DNA of 64,000 nt from Pseudomonas sp. MYb185. GTDB taxonomy: Bacteria > Pseudomonadota > Gammaproteobacteria > Pseudomonadales > Pseudomonadaceae. The stretch's first letter is position 1. The number at the start of each line of letters is the position of its first letter. The stretch is taken from positions 62,001 through 126,000 of the forward strand of contig NZ_PCQD01000001.1 in assembly GCF_002979975.1 (NCBI RefSeq). Direction: 5' to 3'. A program made the position numbers and the translations under genes. Positions 27,541 through 37,476 of this stretch are shown here, piece after piece. The notes under the pieces are model-generated. The model had not been told where the DNA came from and did not search any database. It was given only the letters and a program-made list of their open reading frames with translations.

Positions 27541-29379
27541 TCAGTCTTCCAGCATCGCCTTGTTGCGCACCGCGCCCTTGTCGGCGCTGGTGGCCAGCAG
27601 GGCATAGGCCTTGAGCGCGGTGGATACCTTGCGCGCCCGGACTTCCGCCGGTTTCCAGCCTTTCTGGTCCTGCTCGATGCGGCGGTGTGCCAGTTCCTCA
27701 TCGGACACCAGCAGATTGATGGTGCGGTTGGGAATGTCGATGAGGACCTTGTCGCCTTCGCGCACCAGGCCGATGGCACCGCCTGCCGCGGCTTCCGGCG
27801 AGGCATGGCCGATGGACAGGCCGGAGGTGCCACCGGAGAAGCGCCCGTCGGTCAGCAGCGCGCACTCCTTGCCCAGGCCCTTGGACTTCAGATAGCTGGT
27901 CGGATAGAGCATTTCCTGCATGCCCGGGCCACCCTTGGGGCCTTCGTAGCGGATGATGACGATATCGCCGGCCTTCACCTCATCGGCGAGGATGCCGCGC
28001 ACCGCACTGTCCTGGCTCTCGAAGATCCTTGCGCTGCCCTCGAATACCAGGATCGAATCATCAACCCCGGCGGTTTTCACCACGCAGCCATCCAGCGCGA
28101 TATTGCCGTACAGCACCGCCAGACCGCCTTCCTGGGAGTAGGCATGCTCGACCGAGCGGATGCAGCCATCGGCGCGGTCATCGTCCAGGCTCGGCCAACG
28201 CGTGCTCTGGCTGAACGCGGTCTGGGTCGGGATACCGGCCGGGCCGGCCTTGAAGAATTCATGCACCGCCGGGTCGCTGGTCTGGGTGATATCCCACTGG
28301 GCGATGGCTTCGGCCATGGTGTTGCTGTGGACCGTCGGCACGTCGGTGTGCAGCAGGCCGCCACGGGCCAGTTCGCCGAGGATCGAGAACACGCCACCGG
28401 CGCGGTGCACGTCTTCCATATGATATTTCTGGATGTTCGGCGCTACCTTGCACAGCTGCGGCACCTTGCGTGACAGCGCATCGATGGCGCGTAGGTCGAA
28501 ATCGACCTCGCCTTCCTGGGCGGCAGCCAGCAGGTGCAGAATGGTGTTGGTCGAGCCGCCCATGGCGATATCCAGGGTCATGGCATTCTCGAACGCCTTG
28601 ATGTTGGCGACGTTGCGCGGCAGTACCGAGTCATCGTTGTCCTGGTAGTAGCGCTTGCACAGCTCGACCGCCAGGCGGCCGGCACGCAGGAACAGCTGCT
28701 CGCGATCGCTGTGGGTGGCCAGCATCGAGCCGTTGCCGGGCAGGGACAGGCCGAGGGCTTCGGTCAGGCAGTTCATCGAGTTGGCGGTGAACATGCCCGA
28801 GCAACTGCCACAGGTCGGGCAGGCGCTGCGTTCGTATTCGGCAACGGTTTCATCGGAACAGGAATCATCGGCAGCGGCGACCATGGCATCGACCAGATCC
28901 AGGCCGTGCGCAGCCAGTTTGGTCTTGCCGGCTTCCATCGGGCCGCCGGAGACGAATACCACCGGGATATTCAGGCGCAGGGCGGCCATCAGCATGCCGG
29001 GGGTGATCTTGTCGCAGTTGGAGATGCACACGATCGCATCAGCGCAATGGGCGTTGACCATGTATTCCACCGAGTCGGCGATGATCTCGCGGCTGGGCAG
29101 CGAATACAGCATGCCGTCGTGACCCATGGCGATACCGTCATCCACCGCGATGGTGTTGAATTCCTTGGCCACGCCGCCGGCTTTCTCGATCTCGCGGGCG
29201 ACCAGCTGGCCCATGTCCTTGAGGTGCACGTGACCGGGCACGAACTGGGTGAACGAGTTGGCAATGGCGATGATCGGCTTCTTGAAGTCTTCATCTTTCA
29301 TGCCGGTGGCGCGCCACAGGGCGCGGGCGCCAGCCATGTTGCGGCCATGGGTGGATGTCTTGGAACGATAATCAGGCAT
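27541..29379 (-). CDS. ilvD: Dihydroxy-acid dehydratase
   Basis: IlvD makes the 2-keto acids of the valine, leucine and isoleucine pathway from dihydroxy acids, using an Fe-S cluster. The 612 residues match the family. Cluster cysteines lie in [18 protein letters not shown] and in [18 protein letters not shown]. The C-terminal [18 protein letters not shown] and [20 protein letters not shown] blocks are typical. It reads away from argA with a gap of about 96 bases and is likely transcribed alone. Confidence 0.97.
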   Translation of the reverse strand: MPDYRSKTSTHGRNMAGARALWRATGMKDEDFKKPIIAIANSFTQFVPGHVHLKDMGQLVAREIEKAGGVAKEFNTIAVDDGIAMGHDGMLYSLPSREIIADSVEYMVNAHCADAIVCISNCDKITPGMLMAALRLNIPVVFVSGGPMEAGKTKLAAHGLDLVDAMVAAADDSCSDETVAEYERSACPTCGSCSGMFTANSMNCLTEALGLSLPGNGSMLATHSDREQLFLRAGRLAVELCKRYYQDNDDSVLPRNVANIKAFENAMTLDIAMGGSTNTILHLLAAAQEGEVDFDLRAIDALSRKVPQLCKVAPNIQKYHMEDVHRAGGVFSILGELARGGLLHTDVPTVHSNTMAEAIAQWDITQTSDPAVHEFFKAGPAGIPTQTAFSQSTRWPSLDDDRADGCIRSVEHAYSQEGGLAVLYGNIALDGCVVKTAGVDDSILVFEGSARIFESQDSAVRGILADEVKAGDIVIIRYEGPKGGPGMQEMLYPTSYLKSKGLGKECALLTDGRFSGGTSGLSIGHASPEAAAGGAIGLVREGDKVLIDIPNRTINLLVSDEELAHRRIEQDQKGWKPAEVRARKVSTALKAYALLATSADKGAVRNKAMLED

Positions 29380-29475
29380 GGATATCTATCTCGTTATGCG
29401 ATGCTGAGGCGTGCCCTAGCATATCAATTTGCTGCCACTCCTGCAGCCCGACCCGCCGAGCTGCAGGGAGAGGGC

Positions 29476-30759
29476 CTACAGGGTTTTCTCGAATACCTTG
29501 GAGTTGCGCTGGTAGTTGTACAGCGAGGCGCGCTGCTGTGGCAGGCGCTCCACCGAGCTGGGCTCGAAGCCGCGTTCGCGGAACCAGTGTGCGGTGCGGG
29601 TGGTGAGCACGAACAGCGTATTCAGCGACCGGGACCGGGCCTGGGTCTCGATGTGCTCCAGCAACTGGTCGCCGCGCCCGCCGTGGCGGTAATCGGGATG
29701 GATCGCCACGCAGGCCAGTTCGGCGCTGTGCTGGTCCAGCGGGTACAGGGCGGCGCAGCCGATGATCATGCCGTCGCGTTCGACCAGGGTGAACTGGTCG
29801 ATCTCGGTCTCCAGCACCTCACGGGAGCGGCGCACCAGGATCCCGGCTTCCTCCAGCGGCTGCAGCAGTTCCAGCAGGCCGGCGACATCCTCGATGGTCG
29901 CGGTGCGGACCTTCTCGAAGGGTTCCTGGGTGACCAGGGTGCCGCCACCGTCGCGGGTGAACAGCTCGGTGAGCATGGCACCATCTTCGGCATAGCTGAT
30001 GATATGGCTGCGCCGCAGGCCCTGGTTGCAGGCCTTGCACGCCGCGGCCAACAGGGAGCCGGGCAGGCTGTTACCGAGGGCGGCCAGCAGCGGCAATGCG
30101 CGGCTCGGCTTGAGTTCGCGCAGCAGCTGTCCATCGGCATCGAAGATGCCGGTGTCGGGCCCGAACAGAATCAGTTTGTCCGCCTCCAGCGCGCTGGCGG
30201 CGCTGATGGCGACATCCTCGCAGGCCAGGTTGAACACCTCGCCGGTCGGTGAGTAGCCGATCGACGACAGCAGCACGATGGACGCATCGTCCAGGTGCCG
30301 GCCGATTGCCTTGCGATCGATGCGCCGCACCTCGCCGGTATGGTGCAGATCCACGCCGTCGATCACGCCGATCGGCTTGGCGGTGACGAAGTTGCCGCTG
30401 ACCACGCGCAGGCGACTGCCCTGGCCGGCAAGGGTACACAGGCGTGCCTCGATGGCGATGCGCAAACTGCCGACCGCGTCCATCACGCAGCCCAGGGTAT
30501 CGCTGTCGGTGATGCGCAGGTCGCGGTGATAGCGTGATTCCAGACCACGGGCAGCCAGCCGCTCCTCGATCTGCGGTCGCGAGCCATGCACCAGCACCAG
30601 TCGCACGCCGAGGCTGTTGAGCAGCATGATGTCATTGATGATGTTGTTGAGGTTCGGGTGCGCGAGGGCCTCGCCCGGCAGCAACACCACGAAGGTACGT
30701 TCGCGATGGGTGTTGATGTAGGGTGTGGAGTGGCGGAACCATTTGACGTAGTCGGACAT
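29476..30759 (-). CDS. argA: N-acetylglutamate synthase
   Basis: ArgA catalyses the first step of arginine synthesis, acetylating glutamate with acetyl-CoA. The 427 residues contain an amino-acid-kinase-like N-terminal domain (residues about 20-265), which binds arginine as feedback inhibitor. A C-terminal GNAT domain follows, with GCAALYPLDQHSAELACVAI and HPDYRHGGRGDQLLEHIE. It is divergent from amn; argE lies on the far side of amn. In P. aeruginosa, by memory, argA and argE are near neighbours, so amn looks inserted between them here. Confidence 0.95.
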   Translation of the reverse strand: MSDYVKWFRHSTPYINTHRERTFVVLLPGEALAHPNLNNIINDIMLLNSLGVRLVLVHGSRPQIEERLAARGLESRYHRDLRITDSDTLGCVMDAVGSLRIAIEARLCTLAGQGSRLRVVSGNFVTAKPIGVIDGVDLHHTGEVRRIDRKAIGRHLDDASIVLLSSIGYSPTGEVFNLACEDVAISAASALEADKLILFGPDTGIFDADGQLLRELKPSRALPLLAALGNSLPGSLLAAACKACNQGLRRSHIISYAEDGAMLTELFTRDGGGTLVTQEPFEKVRTATIEDVAGLLELLQPLEEAGILVRRSREVLETEIDQFTLVERDGMIIGCAALYPLDQHSAELACVAIHPDYRHGGRGDQLLEHIETQARSRSLNTLFVLTTRTAHWFRERGFEPSSVERLPQQRASLYNYQRNSKVFEKTL

Positions 30760-30901
30760 GCGGCTGTTCCGTGAAAATGAAGGCGCCAGTGTAGAGACAT
30801 TCGGCTCCGGGCTTCAAGGGCGCTATCGCCCGCAGGCCGTGCCATGTGCCTGAAACACAGGCAAGATAGAAAAGACCAACCGCAAGACAAGAGAGAATGC
30901 C

Positions 30902-32371
30902 GTGAGCACTGGTTCTGAGAATTTCATGGTTGTGCCGACCCCTGAAGCGGCCGTGGACCGTCTGGCTGCGCTGTACCAGCAGGCCGTGGACGCGCTGGGC
31001 CGCTCGCTGAAAGCCTATCTCAAGGACCGCAGCCGTCCGGATAGCAGCCAGCTGTGCCTGTTCCGCTACCCCGAACTGCGGCTGAGCTGGTCAGGGGCCG
31101 AGGCGGTGCCGTCCAGTGTCCGCGCCTGGGCCAAGGTCCAGGTGCCCGGCACCTACAGCATCACCGTCACCCAGCCAGAGGCGTTTCGCGGCTATCTGCT
31201 GGAACAGCTACACCCGCTGATGAGCGAATTCAGTGTGCGGGTCGAGGTTGGCGTCAGTCAGCAGCCGATTCCCTATCCCTATGTGGTCGAGCAGGGCGAC
31301 GAGCTGGCCGGGTCGGGCGTCACCGCCGCCGAGCTGGCGCGGGTGTTTCCCAGCACCGACCTGGCATCGGCCAGCGACGACACCGCCGATGGGCTGCAGG
31401 ACTGGCAGAATGTCGACCCCTTGCCGCTGGCACTGTTCGATGCGGCGCGGGTAGATTTTTCCCTGCGCCGGCTGGTGCATTACACCGGCAGCGACTGGCG
31501 CCATGTACAGCCGTGGATTCTGCTGACTAACTACCACCGCTATGTGGACCAGTTCGTCCGTCACGGCCTGGACATGCTGACCACCGATTCGCGCTTCTGC
31601 CGCATGGTGCTGCCGGGCAACGTGGTGATCCAGCGCGGCATGGCCGAAGGGGAGATGCAGGCGGTGCTGGAAACCGTGGTCTGGCATCGCTTCCAGATGC
31701 CGGCCTATCACCTGCAGGCGGAGGACGGTGACGGCATCACCCTGGTCAACATCGGCGTCGGCCCGTCCAATGCCAAGAACATCACCGACCACCTGGCGGT
31801 ACTGCGCCCGCACTGCTGGCTGATGATCGGTCACTGCGGCGGCCTGCGCCAGTCGCAGACCATCGGCGACTACGTACTGGCACATGCCTACATGCGCCGC
31901 GACGGCATTCTCGACCGGGTACTGCCGCCGAATATCCCGCTGCCGGCACTGGCCGAGGTGCAGCAGGCCCTGCAGGATGCGGCGGCGCTGGTCACCGGGG
32001 ACAAGGGGGACGCACTCAAGCGGCGTCTGCGCACCGGCACCATCCTCACCTACGATGACCGCAACTGGGAGTTGCGCTGGGCCCAGGAGCGCCCGCTGAT
32101 CAACCTGGCCCGGGCGGTGGCGGTGGATATGGAGAGCGGCACCATCGCCGCCCAGGGCTACCGCCTGCGGGTGCCCTACGGCACGCTGCTGTGCGTCTCG
32201 GACAAGCCACTGCACAGCGAGATCAAGCTGCCCGGCGCGGCGGGGGCATTCTACGAGCGCGCCGTGACCCAGCATCTGCATATCGGTATTGCCGCGCTGG
32301 AGCTGTTGCGAGGGCAGAGCAGCCTGCATTCACGCAAGTTGCGCAGCTTTGATGAGCCGCCGTTTCGGTGA
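30902..32371 (+). CDS. amn: AMP nucleosidase
   Basis: Amn cleaves AMP to adenine and ribose 5-phosphate and helps control adenylate levels. The 489-residue length matches E. coli Amn. The N-terminal regulatory domain is followed by a nucleoside-phosphorylase-like catalytic domain from about residue 260, with GDGITLVNIGVGPSNAKNIT, WLMIGHCGGLRQSQ and VAVDMESGTIAAQGYR. The start is GTG with a modest ribosome site (AAGAGAGAA). A repeat element begins a few bases after the stop. Confidence 0.94.
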   Translation: MSTGSENFMVVPTPEAAVDRLAALYQQAVDALGRSLKAYLKDRSRPDSSQLCLFRYPELRLSWSGAEAVPSSVRAWAKVQVPGTYSITVTQPEAFRGYLLEQLHPLMSEFSVRVEVGVSQQPIPYPYVVEQGDELAGSGVTAAELARVFPSTDLASASDDTADGLQDWQNVDPLPLALFDAARVDFSLRRLVHYTGSDWRHVQPWILLTNYHRYVDQFVRHGLDMLTTDSRFCRMVLPGNVVIQRGMAEGEMQAVLETVVWHRFQMPAYHLQAEDGDGITLVNIGVGPSNAKNITDHLAVLRPHCWLMIGHCGGLRQSQTIGDYVLAHAYMRRDGILDRVLPPNIPLPALAEVQQALQDAAALVTGDKGDALKRRLRTGTILTYDDRNWELRWAQERPLINLARAVAVDMESGTIAAQGYRLRVPYGTLLCVSDKPLHSEIKLPGAAGAFYERAVTQHLHIGIAALELLRGQSSLHSRKLRSFDEPPFR

Positions 32372-32378
32372 GTCCGCC

Positions 32379-32693
32379 CCCCCTCTCCCCCAGCCCCTCT
32401 CCCGCGAGGGGAGAGGGGAGTCAGGCCGTGCCTGCTTTCTGATGGTGCTGCAACGCTGGACTCATGTACCCATATTGCCGGTTTGATCTGTTACCTATGT
32501 TGCCGGTTTGCACTATCTAGCCCCCCCCTCTCCCGTGAGGGGAGAGGGGAGTCAGGCTGTGACTGCTTTCTGATGGTGTTGCAACGCTGGACTCATGTAC
32601 CCATATTGCCGGTCTGATCTGTTACCCATGTTGCCGGTTTGCACTATCTAGCCCCCCTCTCCCCTCGCGGGAGAGGGGCTGGGGGAGAGGGGG
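32379..32693. repeat. MITE-like element with perfect 40-bp terminal inverted repeats
   Basis: Bases 32379-32418 (starting CCCCCTCTCCCCCAGCCCCT) and 32654-32693 are perfect inverted repeats of 40 bases. Between them a core of about 105 bases occurs twice in direct orientation with a 131-base period; it contains TCAGGC(C/T)GTG, CTTTCTGATGGTG and CGCTGGACTCATGTACCCAT. Each core has two copies of a TTGCCGGTTTG-type motif (one of them TTGCCGGTCTG), about 25 bases apart. No ORF is credible inside. It fills the 331-base gap between convergent amn and argE. Confidence 0.9.
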
Positions 32694-32702
32694 AAGACCT
32701 GT

Positions 32703-33848
32703 CTACAAACAAAACCGCCCAATCAATTCCCGCAGTATCCTCACCGTCGGCTCGATCCTGTCCAGCGCCAGGTATTCGTCCGGTTGGTGCGCCTGGGCGA
32801 TATCACCGGGGCCGAGAATGACGGTCTGCAGGCCCAGCTGGTTCAGATACGGCCCTTCGGTGGCGAAGGCCACGCTGCCGGCGCTATGGCCGGTGAGCTG
32901 CTCGCAGGCCTGGACGATGGCGGCGGTTGCCGGTGTGTCCATTGGTGGGACGCCGGGAAACAGCGGCTGGTAGTCGATCTGCACCTGGTGCTGCGCCGCC
33001 ACCTCGGCCAGGCGTTGCGCAATGGTGCTGCGCAGCGCCTCCGGGTCCATGCCCGGCAGCGGGCGCAGATCGAACTCCAGGGCGCAGCGGCCACAGATGC
33101 GGTTGGGATTGTCGCCACCATGAATGCAGCCCAGGTTCAGGGTCGGCGTCGGTACGCTGAATAGCGGGTCACGCCACTGCTGCTGCCAGGCGCTGCGCAG
33201 ATTCAGCAGCTCGCCGATCACCTGGTGCATGGCCTCGATGGCATTGCGTCCCAGGCTCGGATCGGAGGAATGACCGGCCTGACCGAGGATGTCCACGCGC
33301 TCCATCAGAATGCCCTTGTGCACCCGGATCGGTTGCAGACCGGTTGGCTCGCCGATCACCGCATGACGGGCACCGAGCAGATCGTCGGCTACCAGCGCCT
33401 GCGCGCCGCCCATGGCGCTTTCCTCATCGGCGGTGGCCAGGATGATCAGTGGCTGACGCAAGGGCTGGCCGAGCAAGGGCTGCAGCGCCTCGATGATCAG
33501 CGGAAAGAAGCCTTTCATGTCGCAACTGCCCAGGCCGTACCAGCGATCGTCGGCCTCGGTCAAAGCGAAGGGATCATGCTGCCAGCGCTCCGGGTTGCAG
33601 GGTACCGTGTCGGTATGCCCGGCCAGCACCAGTCCGCCCGGGCCGCTGCCCAGACTGGCGATCAGGTTGGCCTTGGCCGGCGTCTCGGCAACAGTCTGGA
33701 TGCGGCAGTCGAAACCCAGCGTGCCCAGCCAGTCGGCCAGCAGATGGATTACCGGCAGGTTGGATTGATCGTGCTCGGGCTGGGTGCAACTGATGGAAGG
33801 GGTTTGCAACAGTGCGGCGAATTGCGCCTTGAGCGAGGGGAGGGGCAT
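32703..33848 (-). CDS. argE: N-acetylornithine deacetylase
   Basis: ArgE removes the acetyl group from N-acetylornithine in the linear arginine pathway. The 381 residues form an M20-family metallopeptidase fold. Zinc-site motifs are AGHTDTVPCNPERW and GSCDMKGFFPLIIEAL, then ATADEESAMGG with the catalytic Glu pair. A later HGGDNPNRICGRCALEFDLR belongs to the dimer domain. It ends ten bases from the MITE-like element. Confidence 0.94.
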   Translation of the reverse strand: MPLPSLKAQFAALLQTPSISCTQPEHDQSNLPVIHLLADWLGTLGFDCRIQTVAETPAKANLIASLGSGPGGLVLAGHTDTVPCNPERWQHDPFALTEADDRWYGLGSCDMKGFFPLIIEALQPLLGQPLRQPLIILATADEESAMGGAQALVADDLLGARHAVIGEPTGLQPIRVHKGILMERVDILGQAGHSSDPSLGRNAIEAMHQVIGELLNLRSAWQQQWRDPLFSVPTPTLNLGCIHGGDNPNRICGRCALEFDLRPLPGMDPEALRSTIAQRLAEVAAQHQVQIDYQPLFPGVPPMDTPATAAIVQACEQLTGHSAGSVAFATEGPYLNQLGLQTVILGPGDIAQAHQPDEYLALDRIEPTVRILRELIGRFCL

Positions 33849-33942
33849 GACGGACTCCTGGCTGACTCCTGGCCCCGGGCACGATGGCTCGATACACGGG
33901 GCCGTAGCTGAAAGGACAGCTTACGTCAGGCAGGAGCGGGCG

Positions 33943-35193
33943 TCAGCCGAAAATGCCCTGGAAGATGAAGAAGTAGATGATGGAAAGAATCGCGCCAGCT
34001 GGCAGCGTCACTACCCAGGAAGTGAAGATGGTGCCGATCACCTTGAGGTTGAGCGCGGCGATACCGCGGGCCATGCCAACCCCGAGAATCGCTCCGACCA
34101 GGGTATGGGTGGTGGACACCGGCAGGCCGATACCGGAGGCCGCCACTACTGTCGAGGCCGCTGCCAGTTCGGCGGCGAAACCGCGGCTGGGGGTCAGCTC
34201 GGTGATATGTCGGCCAATGGTGGCGATGACCCGGTAACCATAGGTGGCCAGACCGACCACGATACCGACGGCACCCACCAGCAGTACCCAGCCGGGTACG
34301 GTGGACTGGGCATGTATGGTGCCTGACTGCAGGACGCCGACGATCGCCGCCAACGGGCCGACCGCATTGGCAACGTCGTTGGAGCCGTGGGCGAAGGCCA
34401 TGGCGCAGGCGGTGAAGATCATCAGGATGGCGAATACCCGTTCCACCCCATGGAGATGTGATTTTCCCGAGGGCTCATCCTTGATGCGGCTCATCAGGAG
34501 GACACCCAGCACGGTCACCAGCAGGCCGGACAATACCGACAGACCGAAGCTCTGCAAGTCGGTGAAATGCAGTCCGACATGCTTGAGGCCCTTGGTCAGG
34601 GTCATCAGTGCGATGATGAAGCCCACGGCGAACATGTACATGGGAATATAGCGCTTGGCATTGGCGAAGGGGTCATCGGTATCCAGGATCAGCTTGTGCA
34701 CGCTGAGGAAGATCATGAAGGCGATGCTGCCGGCCAGGAAGGGCGAGATCACCCAACTGGACACGATCGGCACTACTCCCAGCCATTTGACCGAATCCAC
34801 CGAGACGCCGACCGCGGCGAAGCCGATGACCGCACCGATGATGGTATGGGTAGTGGATACCGGCCAGCCTCGTATGGAGGCGAGCAACAGCCAGGTGCCG
34901 GCCGCCAGCAGGGACGCGAGCATGCCGAATATCATCTGTTCGGGAGAGATCATCGAGGGGTCGACGATGCCGCTGCGGATGGTCTGGGTGACCGACCCGC
35001 CTGCCAGATAGGCGCCGAGGAACTCGAAGACCATGGCGATGAGAATAGCCTGCTTGATGGTCAGGGCACGGGAGCCGACCGAGGTGCCCATGGCATTGGC
35101 TACGTCGTTGGCGCCAACGCCCCAAGCCATGAAAAAGCCGAACAGGCAGGCCAGCACCAGCAAGATGGTGCCATATTCTGCGATCAGGGTCAT
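33943..35193 (-). CDS. pit: Inorganic phosphate transporter (Pit family)
   Basis: A low-affinity phosphate symporter of the inner membrane, 416 residues, about ten hydrophobic segments. The family's repeated signature is visible twice: GANDVANAMGTSVGSRALT near residue 27 and GSNDVANAVGPLAAIVG near residue 270. Both repeats also carry an STTHTIIGAVIGF / STTHTLVGAILGV motif. The DUF47 gene lies 44 bases upstream on the same strand; the pair is a standard pit-DUF47 operon. Confidence 0.94.
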   Translation of the reverse strand: MTLIAEYGTILLVLACLFGFFMAWGVGANDVANAMGTSVGSRALTIKQAILIAMVFEFLGAYLAGGSVTQTIRSGIVDPSMISPEQMIFGMLASLLAAGTWLLLASIRGWPVSTTHTIIGAVIGFAAVGVSVDSVKWLGVVPIVSSWVISPFLAGSIAFMIFLSVHKLILDTDDPFANAKRYIPMYMFAVGFIIALMTLTKGLKHVGLHFTDLQSFGLSVLSGLLVTVLGVLLMSRIKDEPSGKSHLHGVERVFAILMIFTACAMAFAHGSNDVANAVGPLAAIVGVLQSGTIHAQSTVPGWVLLVGAVGIVVGLATYGYRVIATIGRHITELTPSRGFAAELAAASTVVAASGIGLPVSTTHTLVGAILGVGMARGIAALNLKVIGTIFTSWVVTLPAGAILSIIYFFIFQGIFG

Positions 35194-35237
35194 AAATGAA
35201 AAGCTCTATGGTGAGTTAGGTGTGATGAGCCGGCAGG

Positions 35238-35915
35238 TTACCGGGCCATGAGGATTCCCAGGCGATTCCCTACGCGTTCCGCTCGGTCAGCGACATCGCC
35301 AATCCATTCGATGATCTGGTAGGTGAACATGACGTCCACCGGCGGTAGTACGGCTTCGCGCTTGTACAGCTCGGCACGCAGCTTGATCTGCATTTCATCC
35401 GTATCGTGCTCGATGTGTTCCAGTTCATCGATCAGCTTCTCGACGAGTTTTACCTCACGACCGGCAAAGCTGGTTTCCATCAGCTCGCTCAACTCGTCCA
35501 TGGCCCGCAGGGCCTGGGTCGCAGCTTCCACCGAACGCTCGACGAAGCGTCTGAAGGCCGGCTGTACGTCCGGGTGGATCTTCATCTTGCGACCCAGCAT
35601 CAGGCCGGCGATATCCTTGGCGCGGTTGGCAACTTTGTCCTGTACACTGAGCAGTTCGAGCAGGTCCGAGCGCGGTACGGAGAGAAACAGACTGTTAGGC
35701 AGATTGACGCGTATGTCTTTCTTCATCTGGTCAGCTTCGCGTTCCAGACTGGATATCCGCTGCTGAATGCGTTCGGCTTCAACCCAGTCCTCGGCCATCA
35801 GGGCGTCGATGAAGGGCACCAGTTGAGTGGTGCATTCATGGGCCTTGGTCATATGTCGTTGTATCGGGCCGACAGGGGAGCGGCCGAAGAGATTCACGAA
35901 AGGATTGTTGGGCAT
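35238..35915 (-). CDS. DUF47 / TIGR00153 PhoU-like protein, Pit partner
   Basis: A 225-residue helical protein of the TIGR00153 family, similar in fold to PhoU. It begins MPNNPFVNLFGRSPVGPIQR. Glu/Asp-rich helices such as EHIEHDTDEMQIKLRAELYK can bind metal clusters in PhoU relatives. It precedes pit and is thought to modulate its activity. The start at 35915 was preferred over 35927 because of GGAG at six bases. No pstSCAB or phoB genes are near. Confidence 0.87.
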   Translation of the reverse strand: MPNNPFVNLFGRSPVGPIQRHMTKAHECTTQLVPFIDALMAEDWVEAERIQQRISSLEREADQMKKDIRVNLPNSLFLSVPRSDLLELLSVQDKVANRAKDIAGLMLGRKMKIHPDVQPAFRRFVERSVEAATQALRAMDELSELMETSFAGREVKLVEKLIDELEHIEHDTDEMQIKLRAELYKREAVLPPVDVMFTYQIIEWIGDVADRAERVGNRLGILMAR

Positions 35916-36047
35916 ACAAGGCTCCAAGACTGGATTGGCTGCTGATTATAAGCTTGGTCCGGCGGGCGGTCATCCAAAAGACACAAAAACGTCACAAACC
36001 GATTCGATTACGGCCGATTGCGCAAAACCATTAGTGTAGAGAAGAGC

Positions 36048-37451
36048 ATGGTCAAAGAGACAGAAATCAAACTGCGGGTCAGCCCCGAGGTCCTTGGCAA
36101 CCTGCGCAACCACCCGGTGCTGCGTCAGCATCTGCAGGGCGAGTGGACGGGCGGCCCCTTGTACAACCAGTATTATGACACTGCCACGCGCGAGCTGGCC
36201 GCTGCGCGGGTCGCACTGCGGGTACGCCGCGATGGTGAACAGTTCATCCAGACCCTCAAGAGTCGTGGCCAGAGCGTTGCGGGGCTATCCGAGCGCAATG
36301 AATGGGACTGGACAGTGGATGCCGCTGCGCTGGACCTGACACTGCTCGACGACAGCTGCTGGCCGGCCAGCCTGAGCGCGCTGGACAAGCTCACCCTGCT
36401 ACCGGTATTCACCACCGACTTCCAGCGTACCAAGGCACTGCTGCGCTGGGAGCGTGATGGTGAGACGGTGGAAGTCGAAGCGGCCCTGGACCAGGGCCAG
36501 GTACTGGCCGATGGTCGGCAGGAGCCGATCTGCGAACTGGAGCTGGAATTGCGCAGCGGGCCGATCGCCGCGCTGCTGGAACTGGCCGCCGCGCTGGCCG
36601 CGGATGTGCCGCTGATGCCCTGTGATATCAGCAAGGCCGAGCGTGGTTACCGGTTGTTCGATCCGACCAGTTACGACCTGCGCCTGGATGCCACCAATTG
36701 GTCGCAAGAGAGTACCGTCGATGATGTGATTGCCGGGGCCGGCTGGCAACTGCTCGGGCATACCCAGCGATTGGCCGAACAATACCGTTTCAGTGGCCAA
36801 TGGCGGCTGTTTCGCGAACTGGTGGTGAACCTGGGCAGCTTGCGGGCATTCTTCGGTGTATTCGACCTGGCCCTGCCGCGCAGTTCCGCGCAACCTTTCC
36901 TGCCGGTGCTGGATCAGTTGCTGCAGCGGTATCGCCCGCTGGTACTCGCCGGCTGGGCCGATGATGAGGAAGGCCGCCGTGCCCGGGAGCAGGCACCGCA
37001 GGTATTCGAGCAGAGCATCGCCGATCCGGCCTGGGGGCAACTGTTCATCGGCCTGGCGCTGTGGTTGCACCAGAGCAGTTGGAAGGCCAATCGACCGCCG
37101 CGCGGGGATCGGATCGGCGCATTGAGCCTGTCGCGCTGGCTGCTGGCGGCGGTGGGCCGGGAAATCCAGGAGTTGCGCGTGCCGCACCACAATGATGCCG
37201 ACGTCGATGTCGATCAATGGCTGGATCAGCAGCCGCGCCTGAATCGCCTGTATTTTCTGCTATCCGGGTTTCGCCAGCACCTGCAGGCCTCGGAGCCGGA
37301 TCGTCTGTTCGGTGAGCTGAACAAGCTGCAGGCCCTGCTGGAGCAATATCCGCTGGTCGAGGAAGAGGTGCGCCCGGCGCTGCTCACGGCGCTGCGCAAA
37401 CAGGGACAGCGCTTGCGCAAGCTCAATGCCTGGCGCGAACTGAACGGCTGA
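36048..37451 (+). CDS. CYTH-CHAD domain protein (inorganic triphosphatase YgiF type)
   Basis: This 467-residue protein has an N-terminal CYTH domain with the signature ETEIKLRV (ExExK at residues 4-8), then arginine/lysine-rich strands such as ALRVRRDGEQFIQTLKSRG. A C-terminal CHAD helical domain with conserved His/Arg starts near residue 230. E. coli YgiF with the same layout hydrolyses inorganic triphosphate; CHAD domains bind polyphosphate. Its neighbour pit imports phosphate, which fits a role in phosphate/polyphosphate handling. It is divergent from DUF47-pit. Confidence 0.88.
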   Translation: MVKETEIKLRVSPEVLGNLRNHPVLRQHLQGEWTGGPLYNQYYDTATRELAAARVALRVRRDGEQFIQTLKSRGQSVAGLSERNEWDWTVDAAALDLTLLDDSCWPASLSALDKLTLLPVFTTDFQRTKALLRWERDGETVEVEAALDQGQVLADGRQEPICELELELRSGPIAALLELAAALAADVPLMPCDISKAERGYRLFDPTSYDLRLDATNWSQESTVDDVIAGAGWQLLGHTQRLAEQYRFSGQWRLFRELVVNLGSLRAFFGVFDLALPRSSAQPFLPVLDQLLQRYRPLVLAGWADDEEGRRAREQAPQVFEQSIADPAWGQLFIGLALWLHQSSWKANRPPRGDRIGALSLSRWLLAAVGREIQELRVPHHNDADVDVDQWLDQQPRLNRLYFLLSGFRQHLQASEPDRLFGELNKLQALLEQYPLVEEEVRPALLTALRKQGQRLRKLNAWRELNG

Positions 37452-37476
37452 CACAACCGCAGGGAGGCATACAGGG

